The notes beneath the pieces were generated by a model. The model had not been told where the DNA came from. It did not search any database and was given only the letters and a program-made list of their open reading frames with translations. 36,702 nt of DNA from JAGOVB01 sp964481175 (GTDB lineage Bacteria > Patescibacteriota > Minisyncoccia > Phycocordibacterales > PALSA-1337), in NCBI GenBank assembly GCA_964481175.1, contig CAYZSZ010000007.1, positions 1-36,702 of the forward strand, given 5' to 3'. A program made the position numbers and the translations under genes. Positions 7,847 through 14,820 of the stretch are shown one piece after another; positions within the stretch are counted from its first letter, which is position 1; every line of letters starts with the position of its first letter.

Positions 7847-8263
7847 TTAGTTTTGAGCTTTTGGCTTCTTATTTCCGTATTGGCTTCGACCCTTTCGTCG
7901 CTTTTCTACACCGACACAGTCGAGTACTCCTCGAACTACGGTATATCGAAGTCCTACGTCTTTTACACGTCCTCCTCGTAGCAATACTACTGAGTGTTCC
8001 TGTAGGTTATGTCCTTCTCCTGGGATGTAAGCAGTTACTTCCATTCCGTTTGAGAGTCGAACTCGGGCAATCTTTCGGATCGCTGAGTTAGGCTTCTTTG
8101 GAGTCTTGGTAGTCACCTTGATACATACTCCTCGCTTGAATGGAGAGTAAAGGAAACTTGGGCGGTTCTTGATAGTGTTAAATGAACGTGTCAAAGCGAC
8201 AGATTTTGACTTTCGCTTTGTAATGCTGCGGTTTTTCTTAATAAGTTGATTGATTGTTGGCAT
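7847..8263 (-). CDS. rpsL: Ribosomal protein uS12
   Basis: Small-subunit protein uS12 (138 aa) forms part of the decoding centre. The TPKKPNSA loop with the streptomycin-relevant lysine is intact, and the PGEGHNLQEHSVVL segment is canonical. The second conserved loop is unusual: KDVGLRY at residues 101-107 where the family normally has KDLPGVRY, so one residue including the conserved proline is missing. The aspartate that RimO methylthiolates in other bacteria is kept. This is the first gene of the str operon, with a 142-nt upstream region that carries a candidate promoter. Confidence 0.97.
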   Translation of the reverse strand: MPTINQLIKKNRSITKRKSKSVALTRSFNTIKNRPSFLYSPFKRGVCIKVTTKTPKKPNSAIRKIARVRLSNGMEVTAYIPGEGHNLQEHSVVLLRGGRVKDVGLRYTVVRGVLDCVGVEKRRKGRSQYGNKKPKAQN

Positions 8264-8318
8264 TCTTTGGATAAAACTAGTAAAGCTGAATTCTTCACAT
8301 ATATACCGTTTAGTACTA

Positions 8319-8347
8319 TATATACGTTACTCACCTTTACTTTCTAA
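8319..8347 (-). promoter_or_regulatory. Candidate promoter of the str operon
   Basis: On the minus strand TTAGAA (8342-8347), a 17-nt spacer and TATATA (8319-8324) would start transcription about 49 nt before rpsL. The region is very A/T rich, so other -10 choices exist. A perfect inverted repeat ACGTTT-TAG-AAACGT lies just upstream at 8354-8368 and could be a protein-binding site. Confidence 0.35.
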
Positions 8348-8405
8348 TAAATTACGTTTTAGAAACGTTCCGACAATATACTATATATATGAGGGAAAGG
8401 CAATA

Positions 8406-9161
8406 TTATCTATACCTATCCCAAATACATCTATGCAGTTGTATAAAAGTGTTTGCGAGATGTTGATTTCGTATAAGTAACGCGAACTTACTTTCATTTG
8501 GATTTATCATCAATACTAAACCTTTCGTAACAACTACTGTAGTATCAAAAGGATACTCACGTGGTGACAACAAGACAGTTTCACGAAGTTGTTCTTTATC
8601 TTGTTTCAAAATGGTACGAATGTTCGGAGATTCTTCGGTCATTGAGAGTATCATCTTTGACTTAATTCCCCTTTTTACTCTTTCTTTAATATAGAAGTTT
8701 TCAAAATCAAAACCCACGGTGTCACTTGTCTTTGTGAGATTCTCAAACGAATACCACACTTTATCCTTCGTCTCATTTAAAAAGATTAAACCAGCTGACT
8801 TGATTCCCTGTTCCCCGATAAAGAAATTACTCTCTAGTTGAGCACTGTCTGACTTTATTTTTCTTGATTCACTCAATTCTGCTATCGATTCTTCAATCAA
8901 ATTTCTTTTTTCAATAAAAATGTCGCGCAGATCCTCTGCAGGTAATGCGGAATAGTATTTTCTCTTTCCAAAGACACTCTGCGATACATACCCTTTTAGC
9001 AAAAGGCTATTTAATGGTGGATATACTGCGGTACGTGGTAGCGAAGCAAATTTGGCTAGATTCTGTACATGCAAAGGACCATTGTTTTGCAAGGCTATAT
9101 AGACCCGTGCTTCATATTCGGAGAGCCCAAGAGATGTGGCTAGTTTTTGTGACAACTTCAT
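8406..9161 (-). CDS. TrmB-family transcriptional regulator
   Basis: The 251-aa protein has an N-terminal TrmB-type winged helix (about residues 5-75: GLSEYEARVYIAL, NLAKFASLPRTAVYPPLNSLLLKGYV), a helical linker (75-105) and a C-terminal sensor-like region resembling those of archaeal and CPR TrmB proteins. Ligand and targets are unknown. It has a near-perfect sigma70-type promoter with a palindrome at the expected start of transcription, which suggests autorepression. It lies upstream of the str operon in the same direction; the 142-nt gap argues for separate control. A second member of the family is at 34725-35480. Confidence 0.88.
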   Translation of the reverse strand: MKLSQKLATSLGLSEYEARVYIALQNNGPLHVQNLAKFASLPRTAVYPPLNSLLLKGYVSQSVFGKRKYYSALPAEDLRDIFIEKRNLIEESIAELSESRKIKSDSAQLESNFFIGEQGIKSAGLIFLNETKDKVWYSFENLTKTSDTVGFDFENFYIKERVKRGIKSKMILSMTEESPNIRTILKQDKEQLRETVLLSPREYPFDTTVVVTKGLVLMINPNESKFALLIRNQHLANTFIQLHRCIWDRYR

Positions 9162-9172
9162 ATTATATTTTG

Positions 9173-9189
9173 TGACGTTATGTACGTCA
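9173..9189. promoter_or_regulatory. Candidate operator at the TrmB transcription start
   Basis: Perfect inverted repeat TGACGT-5 nt-ACGTCA centred on the predicted transcription start and directly downstream of the consensus -10. The position suits a repressor site; binding by the encoded TrmB protein is inferred. Confidence 0.45.
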
Positions 9190-9190
9190 G

Positions 9191-9220
9191 ATTATATGCA
9201 AATTCACCTAATAATGTCAA
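9191..9220 (-). promoter_or_regulatory. Consensus promoter of the first TrmB gene
   Basis: On the minus strand TTGACA (9215-9220), an 18-nt spacer and TATAAT (9191-9196) match the bacterial consensus in both hexamers. The predicted start of transcription is near 9184, giving a leader of about 22 nt. Confidence 0.8.
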
Positions 9221-9301
9221 CGCACTGAACTTTAATGTTCCCCAAATCTTCTATATATCGTTTTCTAAAATAAGATATCGAGAGAAAGGAAAAAGAATTT
9301 T

Positions 9302-9628
9302 ATGGAAATACTGACACACAAACAAAAAGCTGAGAATGAAAAAGCCCTCCGTAAGGCACTATCAAGATTAAAAGCCACAGTTCTCAGAAACCGCCTACTA
9401 AATGATGTTGTGGTCCATAAAATAGAAGCAAGAGATCGAAATAATAGTAAATCCGTCGTTCTTAAGACCACAGGCGATTTGATGCTAATCTCATATGACT
9501 ACACACCCGAGACTGATTGGGCAGATTCTAAAGAATCAACACATAGTTCTTCAATCAGTCTGAAATATTTCGCTAACTTAGGCATCACTCCAGAACACAT
9601 TAATGGTTGGAGGAAAAGACTAGAATAG
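9302..9628 (+). CDS. Small hypothetical protein
   Basis: I do not recognise this 108-aa protein. It has no signal peptide or membrane segment. The first 45 residues are basic and helical (KQKAENEKALRKALSRLKATVLRNR in part), and the second half is more acidic. Unlike the conserved genes nearby it has a visible Shine-Dalgarno-like AGAAAGGA at 9283-9290, 11 nt before the ATG. It is divergent from the TrmB gene, so that regulator may control it. It ends in a hairpin terminator shared with the convergent protease gene. Confidence 0.7.
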   Translation: MEILTHKQKAENEKALRKALSRLKATVLRNRLLNDVVVHKIEARDRNNSKSVVLKTTGDLMLISYDYTPETDWADSKESTHSSSISLKYFANLGITPEHINGWRKRLE

Positions 9629-9631
9629 TAG

Positions 9632-9659
9632 TAAACCCCCGGGAGGACTCGGGGTTTTA
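9632..9659. terminator. Bidirectional terminator
   Basis: Stem AAACCCC / GGGGTTT with an 11-nt loop and T/A runs on both sides. It lies between the 108-aa gene and the convergent site-2 protease gene, whose stop codon overlaps the right arm. Confidence 0.65.
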
Positions 9660-10241
9660 TGTTAAAAGAATCTTATACAAAAACGGCACGATTGGAGCTA
9701 TAAATTGCCACAAAACGATAACTACAATCAAAAAGAGGGCTAGACTGTATCGTTCCATGGTTTCTCGCTGTTCTTCTGAAATAAAGGCAAAAAGTACCTT
9801 TGAGCCGTCGAGTGGTGGAATCGGGATGAGGTTAAATACCGCCAAAGAGAGGTTTATCGCTACAATCATGCTCGACATATATAAGAATGGTGCCGAAATG
9901 GGCGCAAATCGTATAAATAGAGAGAATATAATGGCCAGGAATATATTTGATATAGGGCCGGCTAGAGCCACGATAAGCTCACCTGTTTTACGATTTTTGA
10001 AGTTGTATGGGTTGATAATGACTGGTTTTGCCCAACCAAAGCCGATTCCAGACAAAGAAGTGATGAGGGGTACGATAAATGAGCCGAAAAGTTCCAAATG
10101 CTTTAGCGGATTCAAGGTCAGTCTCCCCTGTAGTTTAGCCGTAGGATCGCCCAGCAAAAGAGCAGAATAGCCGTGAGCTACCTCGTGAACGACCACTGAC
10201 ATGATCAAAATGAGGATGGAAAAGATAGTTTCTATTTGCAT
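9657..10241 (-). CDS. Site-2 protease family (M50) membrane protease
   Basis: This 194-aa intramembrane zinc metalloprotease has the HExxH motif as HEVAHG at residues 19-24 in the first membrane helix. The third zinc-ligand motif NLIPIPPLDG, with the aspartate, is near residues 155-165. Four to five hydrophobic helices are visible, and there is no PDZ domain. This matches the small bacterial M50 group rather than RseP. The substrate is unknown. It is divergent from L28 (10274) with about 30 nt between the starts, and convergent with the small gene at 9302. Confidence 0.92.
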   Translation of the reverse strand: MQIETIFSILILIMSVVVHEVAHGYSALLLGDPTAKLQGRLTLNPLKHLELFGSFIVPLITSLSGIGFGWAKPVIINPYNFKNRKTGELIVALAGPISNIFLAIIFSLFIRFAPISAPFLYMSSMIVAINLSLAVFNLIPIPPLDGSKVLFAFISEEQRETMERYSLALFLIVVIVLWQFIAPIVPFLYKILLT

Positions 10242-10273
10242 AATTCAAGATATATGATAACATGTCGAAACAC

Positions 10274-10516
10274 ATGGCAAAAGTCTGCGAAATAACTCAA
10301 AAGGGCTCAATTATGGGGGGACGGTACTCAAACCGTACTCGTGCTACTCAGTTCAACCCTTGCGGAAAGGTTCGCCGACATCCAAATCTCCAGAAAAAGA
10401 AGATTTTCATCCCAGAACTAAAGAAATCAGTCACCCTCACCATTTCAACCCGAGCACTAAAGACAATTCAGAAGCACGGAGCATTCGTAACACTCAAGAA
10501 AGCTGGTATTATATAG
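10274..10516 (+). CDS. rpmB: Ribosomal protein bL28
   Basis: Large-subunit protein bL28 (80 aa from the second ATG) is recognised by MAKVCEITQKG, the RRHPNLQKKKI segment and the VSTRALKTIxKHG-like C-terminal part. I prefer the ATG at 10274 because family members start M(A/S)-x-V-C. An upstream in-frame ATG at 10262 would lie only 3 nt after the -10-like TATGAT (10253-10258) and so before the expected transcription start. The gene is followed after 3 nt by the 434-aa membrane protein. Confidence 0.93.
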   Translation: MAKVCEITQKGSIMGGRYSNRTRATQFNPCGKVRRHPNLQKKKIFIPELKKSVTLTISTRALKTIQKHGAFVTLKKAGII

Positions 10517-10519
10517 GAT

Positions 10520-11824
10520 ATGAAAAGAGATATCACCAAGTACACAGTAGCAGTCGCTGCACTACTGTGTGTTTTTTCTATTATCTTTATCACTCGAGAT
10601 TCTGTAATAATAGATCCGAGCAACATATTCTATAATTACTCCTTTGATCGAGTTACCGACGATAGATACATTATTAGAGCCATAAATTTTAATCGTGGGC
10701 TTCATGACGATCTTGTTGCTGATCTCAAGGTAGAGCGAGGTACTAAATTGATAAGAGAATCATGGAAAAAGGACACTCTACTTTTCATCAAAAATAATAC
10801 AGGCTCAACAAGTGTATACACACTTAACGTAAAAGAGGCGTCCCCCACCCTTACACACTTGGTAGATATTATTCTTTCTGAAGATAGAGAGAGCATTGGT
10901 GACATCAGGTTCTTAAATGACGACGAACTAGTATATGTTTCAACAAAGCTGAGAGACCAGGGTAATCCATCTCTTGAATACAATTACTATAGAATTCCTG
11001 GAAATTTGGGAATTGTAACTATTAAAAACCGAGATAAGAAAATAATGTATCCCCTCCAAAACACTGTGAAGTATGGTTCTACTGGTTATAGTCTACTTTC
11101 AGTGACTGCGGATGGAAAGATATTCCTCCAAGAAAGCGGTCTTGCTGACGGAGGGTTCGGCCAATATGCTTGGCATACTTTTGACCGAAAAACAGCAAAA
11201 GTAACTCTGCTAAACGAAAAACCACCACTTGTTAGACGACCGGCGGATGGAGGAAGTCTTTACTATTTTTATGATGCCAAATTCAACAGCGATTCATCAA
11301 AGATAGCGTATGTAAGTTTTGAAAATGAAATCCAACACAATGAACTCGGCGGAGATCTATGTTTAAAACCAGGTACTTTAGAAAAATACGAAAACGGTTT
11401 TGGCACTGTCATGATGTACGATACTAAAACTGGTGAAAAAACTGAACTTTATAGAAACACTACTCATTCTGATGATTTATGTAAAAACTGGATACGCCAG
11501 ATCAGCTCCCTGACTTGGGCTGACAACTCTACATTGATATTTGCGACAGCTGACACAATATATAAAATCAATATACACACAAAAGAGTTAACTCCCCTTT
11601 ATTCATATCCGCTAAAAAGAAACAGAGATCGGATAGATGTCTTTGGTGTGCGTGGCGATTATGTATTACTGACCGACAGTTCCTGGAAAGGAGATAAAAA
11701 GGAAGACGGTACGGTTTGGAGAAGTTATATGGTACCGAACTTCATAGTACTCAATATCCAGACAGGTAAAATTAGAGTTTACCCACCGATGAACAATATT
11801 GGGGGTTGGCTGACAATCAACTAA
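10520..11824 (+). CDS. Membrane-anchored beta-propeller-like protein
   Basis: The 434-aa protein has one N-terminal membrane helix (about residues 8-26) with the rest predicted outside the membrane. Repeated blade-like segments such as FNSDSSKIAYVSF, SLTWADNSTLIFAT and VMMYDTKTGE resemble TolB/WD40-like propellers. I cannot name a family. It is 3 nt after rpmB and probably co-transcribed. An extended -10 (TGGTATTAT, 10504-10512) ends 7 nt before its ATG, so an additional leaderless transcript is possible. The function is unknown; a periplasmic or surface scaffold is an inference. Confidence 0.75.
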   Translation: MKRDITKYTVAVAALLCVFSIIFITRDSVIIDPSNIFYNYSFDRVTDDRYIIRAINFNRGLHDDLVADLKVERGTKLIRESWKKDTLLFIKNNTGSTSVYTLNVKEASPTLTHLVDIILSEDRESIGDIRFLNDDELVYVSTKLRDQGNPSLEYNYYRIPGNLGIVTIKNRDKKIMYPLQNTVKYGSTGYSLLSVTADGKIFLQESGLADGGFGQYAWHTFDRKTAKVTLLNEKPPLVRRPADGGSLYYFYDAKFNSDSSKIAYVSFENEIQHNELGGDLCLKPGTLEKYENGFGTVMMYDTKTGEKTELYRNTTHSDDLCKNWIRQISSLTWADNSTLIFATADTIYKINIHTKELTPLYSYPLKRNRDRIDVFGVRGDYVLLTDSSWKGDKKEDGTVWRSYMVPNFIVLNIQTGKIRVYPPMNNIGGWLTIN

Positions 11825-11872
11825 GTGGCTCTGTGTTGAGATCAGGGTTACTGACGGACAATCTCCCTTTCT

Positions 11873-12694
11873 CTATTTTAGTAATACTCGATCTTTCTCC
11901 AAAACAAAATGGATCGTCCCCACCTCCGCTGTGTTTAGGATATTTTTTACATACTCACTAACTCGCTCAATCACTTTCGGATGTGGATGTTTGTAGCGAT
12001 TGTTTTTACCCGCCGATATGATCGCATACTCAGGAGAAACTTCAGCGACAAACTCTTCGGCCGAAGAAGTATTTGAGCCATGATGGCCTAATTTCAATAC
12101 ATCTGATTTTAAATCGTCATACTTTACCAGGAACTTTTCTATCTTTGCTGGAGCGTCACCAGTAAGTAATACTGAAGAAGACGCGTATACGAGCCTACTT
12201 ACTATAGAAGCAGTGTTTGTCTCCCATCCGTCTGTATCACGATCTGGAAACAGGATATTTAGAAATACACCCTCATCGAGAACGATTTGATCCCCTCTTC
12301 GAGCCAAACGTGTCTGTGTCTTACTTTTGAAACTTGTGTACGCTGTGGTCGACGCAAATACTCCAGGTTCAAAAACCATCCCTACTTTATAGCGATTGAG
12401 CACGTCATTGAGCCCACCCACATGATCTGCATCTGGATGGGTCATCATCACCACATCGATATAACGATCATACATGGGCATGATTTTGGTGAGCTCACGC
12501 AGTACAGCGCTATCTGGTCCTCCATCGATAAGTACCTGCACCCCGTTTGGAGCTTGGATAAAGATAGCGTCACCCTGCCCGATATTAAGGAAATAGACCG
12601 AGAGATTTTTATCCAAAGCAAAATACGCAACGTACCAAACGCAGACATTGAGAAATAACAGAACAATTAAGATATAATATGTATATGACTTCAT
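11873..12694 (-). CDS. ComEC/Rec2-type metallo-beta-lactamase-fold protein
   Basis: The 273-aa protein has an N-terminal membrane helix (residues 5-26) and a metallo-hydrolase domain with HPDADH at 86-91 and a later LKLGHHGSNTS segment. This is the C-terminal domain of ComEC, which in many bacteria is fused to the DNA channel. Here it is separate, and the channel gene is at 13170-14309 with superoxide dismutase between them on the other strand. The helix suggests the domain is tethered at the membrane, where it may degrade the non-transported DNA strand. Its start overlaps that of the dismutase gene by 10 nt, head to head. Confidence 0.9.
   Translation of the reverse strand: MKSYTYYILIVLLFLNVCVWYVAYFALDKNLSVYFLNIGQGDAIFIQAPNGVQVLIDGGPDSAVLRELTKIMPMYDRYIDVVMMTHPDADHVGGLNDVLNRYKVGMVFEPGVFASTTAYTSFKSKTQTRLARRGDQIVLDEGVFLNILFPDRDTDGWETNTASIVSRLVYASSSVLLTGDAPAKIEKFLVKYDDLKSDVLKLGHHGSNTSSAEEFVAEVSPEYAIISAGKNNRYKHPHPKVIERVSEYVKNILNTAEVGTIHFVLEKDRVLLK
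12673..12678 (+). promoter_or_regulatory. -10 element giving a leaderless sod mRNA
   Basis: TATAAT ends 6 nt before the ATG at 12685. The upstream ATG at 12679 directly abuts the hexamer and would precede the transcription start, so 12685 is favoured. Confidence 0.5.
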
Positions 12695-13206
12695 TTATCG
12701 AACAAAAATTTAATATACCAGCATTAAAAGGAATATCAGCAAAGACCATTGAGGAACATCTCAAGCTCTACGCTGGGTATGTAAAGAATGCAAACACCCT
12801 CCTCGAATCACCTATCGATAAGCGTTTTGGTTTTGAATACAACGGCATGCGAAATCACGAGGTATATTTCAAAAGCCTAGAAAAAGCTACTCCGATATCA
12901 GAAAATCTAAAGAAAATCTTTACAGACAAGTTTTTGGAAGACTTTAAAGCACTCGCACTCACTCGTGGCGTAGGTTGGGCTATGGTCTATTTTGATCGAA
13001 AGGACAAACGGCTTTTGACTGCATGGGTAGACGAGCAGCACATCGGACAGCTTCAGGACTGTGCGCTCATCCTCGCTCTCGATATGTGGGAACACTCATA
13101 CGTTGCTGACTATGCCCCATCTGGAAAGAAACAATACATCGAAGACTTCTTTGCAAACCTCGACTGGAGCTATATCGAAAACAATTTTACTACAAACAAC
13201 TCATAA
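12685..13206 (+). CDS. Superoxide dismutase, Fe/Mn family
   Basis: The 173-aa enzyme converts superoxide to oxygen and peroxide. Family motifs are NHEVYF (second metal ligand His), DMWEHSYVADY (Asp and His ligands) and the QYIEDFFANLDW tail. The likely first ligand is the His of EEHLKLYAGYVKNAN. The usual second-shell His four residues later is Tyr, and the distance to YVxNxN is one residue shorter than in E. coli enzymes. At 173 aa it is shorter than the usual 190-205. It sits on the opposite strand between the two halves of the ComEC system and overlaps both at its ends (10 nt head to head, 37 nt tail to tail). Confidence 0.9.
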   Translation: MTSFIEQKFNIPALKGISAKTIEEHLKLYAGYVKNANTLLESPIDKRFGFEYNGMRNHEVYFKSLEKATPISENLKKIFTDKFLEDFKALALTRGVGWAMVYFDRKDKRLLTAWVDEQHIGQLQDCALILALDMWEHSYVADYAPSGKKQYIEDFFANLDWSYIENNFTTNNS

Positions 13207-14309
13207 CTGAGTAGTATATGCGCAGGTATTGCTAGTGCAAACGACACCCAGTGAGACAACCAGCCTGTCACTCCAGACAGGAATACAAATAACATGGTCG
13301 GTGGAATCACCGGTAATACAAATATATTGGTAACTAGTCCCCAAAACGATATCGACCCCATGAGGTATATAAGGTATGGGGAGACAAATATCTGTGTTGC
13401 AATCGTAGAAGATATGATACCCCGAAACTCAAATCGTTCTGGCAGAAAGGTTAGTCTTTTTTCTATGCGAGGCGCGAGCAGTATCATCGCAAGCGTAGCG
13501 AGGAATGAAAGATGAAACGACGCATCGTAGAGAATCGTCTTTGGCTCATATATTCCCATCGCTACTCCTGCGATAAATAATCCTTGCAATGCGACATACT
13601 GCCTCCCTGCAATCTTTGAGAGAAGCATGATGAGTGCCATCACCGTCGAGCGTATGACTGTCGCTCCCCCGCCCACCAAGAATGAAAACAAAATCATTCC
13701 CGTTGCACCGATCAAGATCCGCAATGTCTGTGGCAAGAATCCAAGAACTCGCATAAGACCGTCTGCAATGACAGTGATGTTGAATCCCGAAAGAACTACG
13801 ATATGGATGAGACCAGCATGGCGGAAATCATCGAGCAATTCTTTTCCCAGTGCCGACTTTTCCCCCACAACCAAACCGCCCGCAAGCGATGCATGCGGTT
13901 CTCCTAAAACATCTTTTAAGTTGCTCAGAAAAGAATGTTTTAGTTTGAATAGAGACTTTACCAATGAAGACCCGTGTGAGATCACTTCTACTTTTGCAAA
14001 GTTTATGTAGTAGTCATTGTACCCCTTAAACTTTGCGGGACTAACAACCCCTTTTACTGAAACAGTATCGAGATATTCAACTACTGTAAATCGATCGACA
14101 GTTGCGAGCATGCGAAAGCCGCCACACTCGACGACGAGCCTCAGTGTAGTGTCTCTATATTCTGGTTCTTCGATGACAGTCCCCAAACAAGTATAGTCTT
14201 TGTCTTTTATCGGTTGTAGGATCGGCTTTTTGTATTCGACCAAAACCCTGATTCCTAAAATAATCACCAGCAAAAAGAAAAGGAACATGCGTACTCGTTG
14301 TACTGCCAT
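13170..14309 (-). CDS. comEC: ComEC/Rec2 DNA-uptake channel protein
   Basis: The 379-aa protein has an N-terminal membrane helix, a beta-rich region like the ComEC N-terminal domain (about 35-115), and the Competence core from about residue 140. The core includes the signature GLVVGEKSALGKELLDDF and VVLSGFNITV and many membrane helices to the C-terminus. It would carry single-stranded DNA across the inner membrane. The metallo-hydrolase domain that often follows is absent and is encoded separately at 11873-12694. The 3' end overlaps the dismutase gene by 37 nt. It lies 31 nt after rnhA and may belong to the recJ-rnhA transcript. Confidence 0.93.
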   Translation of the reverse strand: MAVQRVRMFLFFLLVIILGIRVLVEYKKPILQPIKDKDYTCLGTVIEEPEYRDTTLRLVVECGGFRMLATVDRFTVVEYLDTVSVKGVVSPAKFKGYNDYYINFAKVEVISHGSSLVKSLFKLKHSFLSNLKDVLGEPHASLAGGLVVGEKSALGKELLDDFRHAGLIHIVVLSGFNITVIADGLMRVLGFLPQTLRILIGATGMILFSFLVGGGATVIRSTVMALIMLLSKIAGRQYVALQGLFIAGVAMGIYEPKTILYDASFHLSFLATLAMILLAPRIEKRLTFLPERFEFRGIISSTIATQIFVSPYLIYLMGSISFWGLVTNIFVLPVIPPTMLFVFLSGVTGWLSHWVSFALAIPAHILLSYELFVVKLFSI

Positions 14310-14340
14310 GTTCCTAATCTATCAAATAGAAATGAAATAT

Positions 14341-14820
14341 TTATGAATTTTTGCCCAATCCTGTGTACTTATCCACAGGTCCACTATATAGAGCGACAGG
14401 TTCCCCATCTGCGTATGAAGTAGCGATCACATCACAGCGTTCGTTGCCGGGAGTGCCCACATGACCACGCACATATTTCCAAGTAATATCTTTCCCATCA
14501 GTGAGATCGTATAACTTTTCCCACAAATCTTGATTTAGAACTGCTTTTTTTTGAGCATTCTTCCATCCTCTTTTTATCCATCCATGGATCCACTCTGTAA
14601 TGCCTTTGATCACATATTCAGAATCAGAAAAAACAGTAATCGGTTCTGCCGGATTTAGTTTCAACGCTTCGATAGCTGCGGTGAGTTCCATTCTATTGTT
14701 TGTAGTCTGTGACTCTCTCCCTCCGATTTCTTGGACGGTCTTCCCTGCAACGATCGCACCCCAACCACCAGGTCCAGGATTTCCGCGTGATGATCCGTCT
14801 GTATAAATTATTGTACTCAT
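14341..14820 (-). CDS. rnhA: Ribonuclease HI
   Basis: The 159-aa enzyme cuts RNA in RNA-DNA hybrids. All five catalytic positions are visible: D8 (YTDGSSRGNPG), E45 (NNRMEL), D66 (FSDSEY), H120 (VRGHVG) and D130 (ERCD). Length matches E. coli RNase HI (155 aa). Its ATG overlaps the recJ stop (ATGA), so the two are translationally coupled, which suits a joint role in removing primers and processing replication or repair intermediates. Confidence 0.97.
   Translation of the reverse strand: MSTIIYTDGSSRGNPGPGGWGAIVAGKTVQEIGGRESQTTNNRMELTAAIEALKLNPAEPITVFSDSEYVIKGITEWIHGWIKRGWKNAQKKAVLNQDLWEKLYDLTDGKDITWKYVRGHVGTPGNERCDVIATSYADGEPVALYSGPVDKYTGLGKNS

Noticed and set aside
8250..8480. 76-aa plus-strand ORF between rpsL and the TrmB gene
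   Set aside because: It is antisense to the end of the TrmB gene and the str promoter region, has no protein-like composition and no ribosome-binding site.
9162..9169. TATAAT touching the ATG of the first TrmB gene
   Set aside because: Transcription from it would begin inside the coding region; the consensus promoter at 9191-9220 is at a proper distance.
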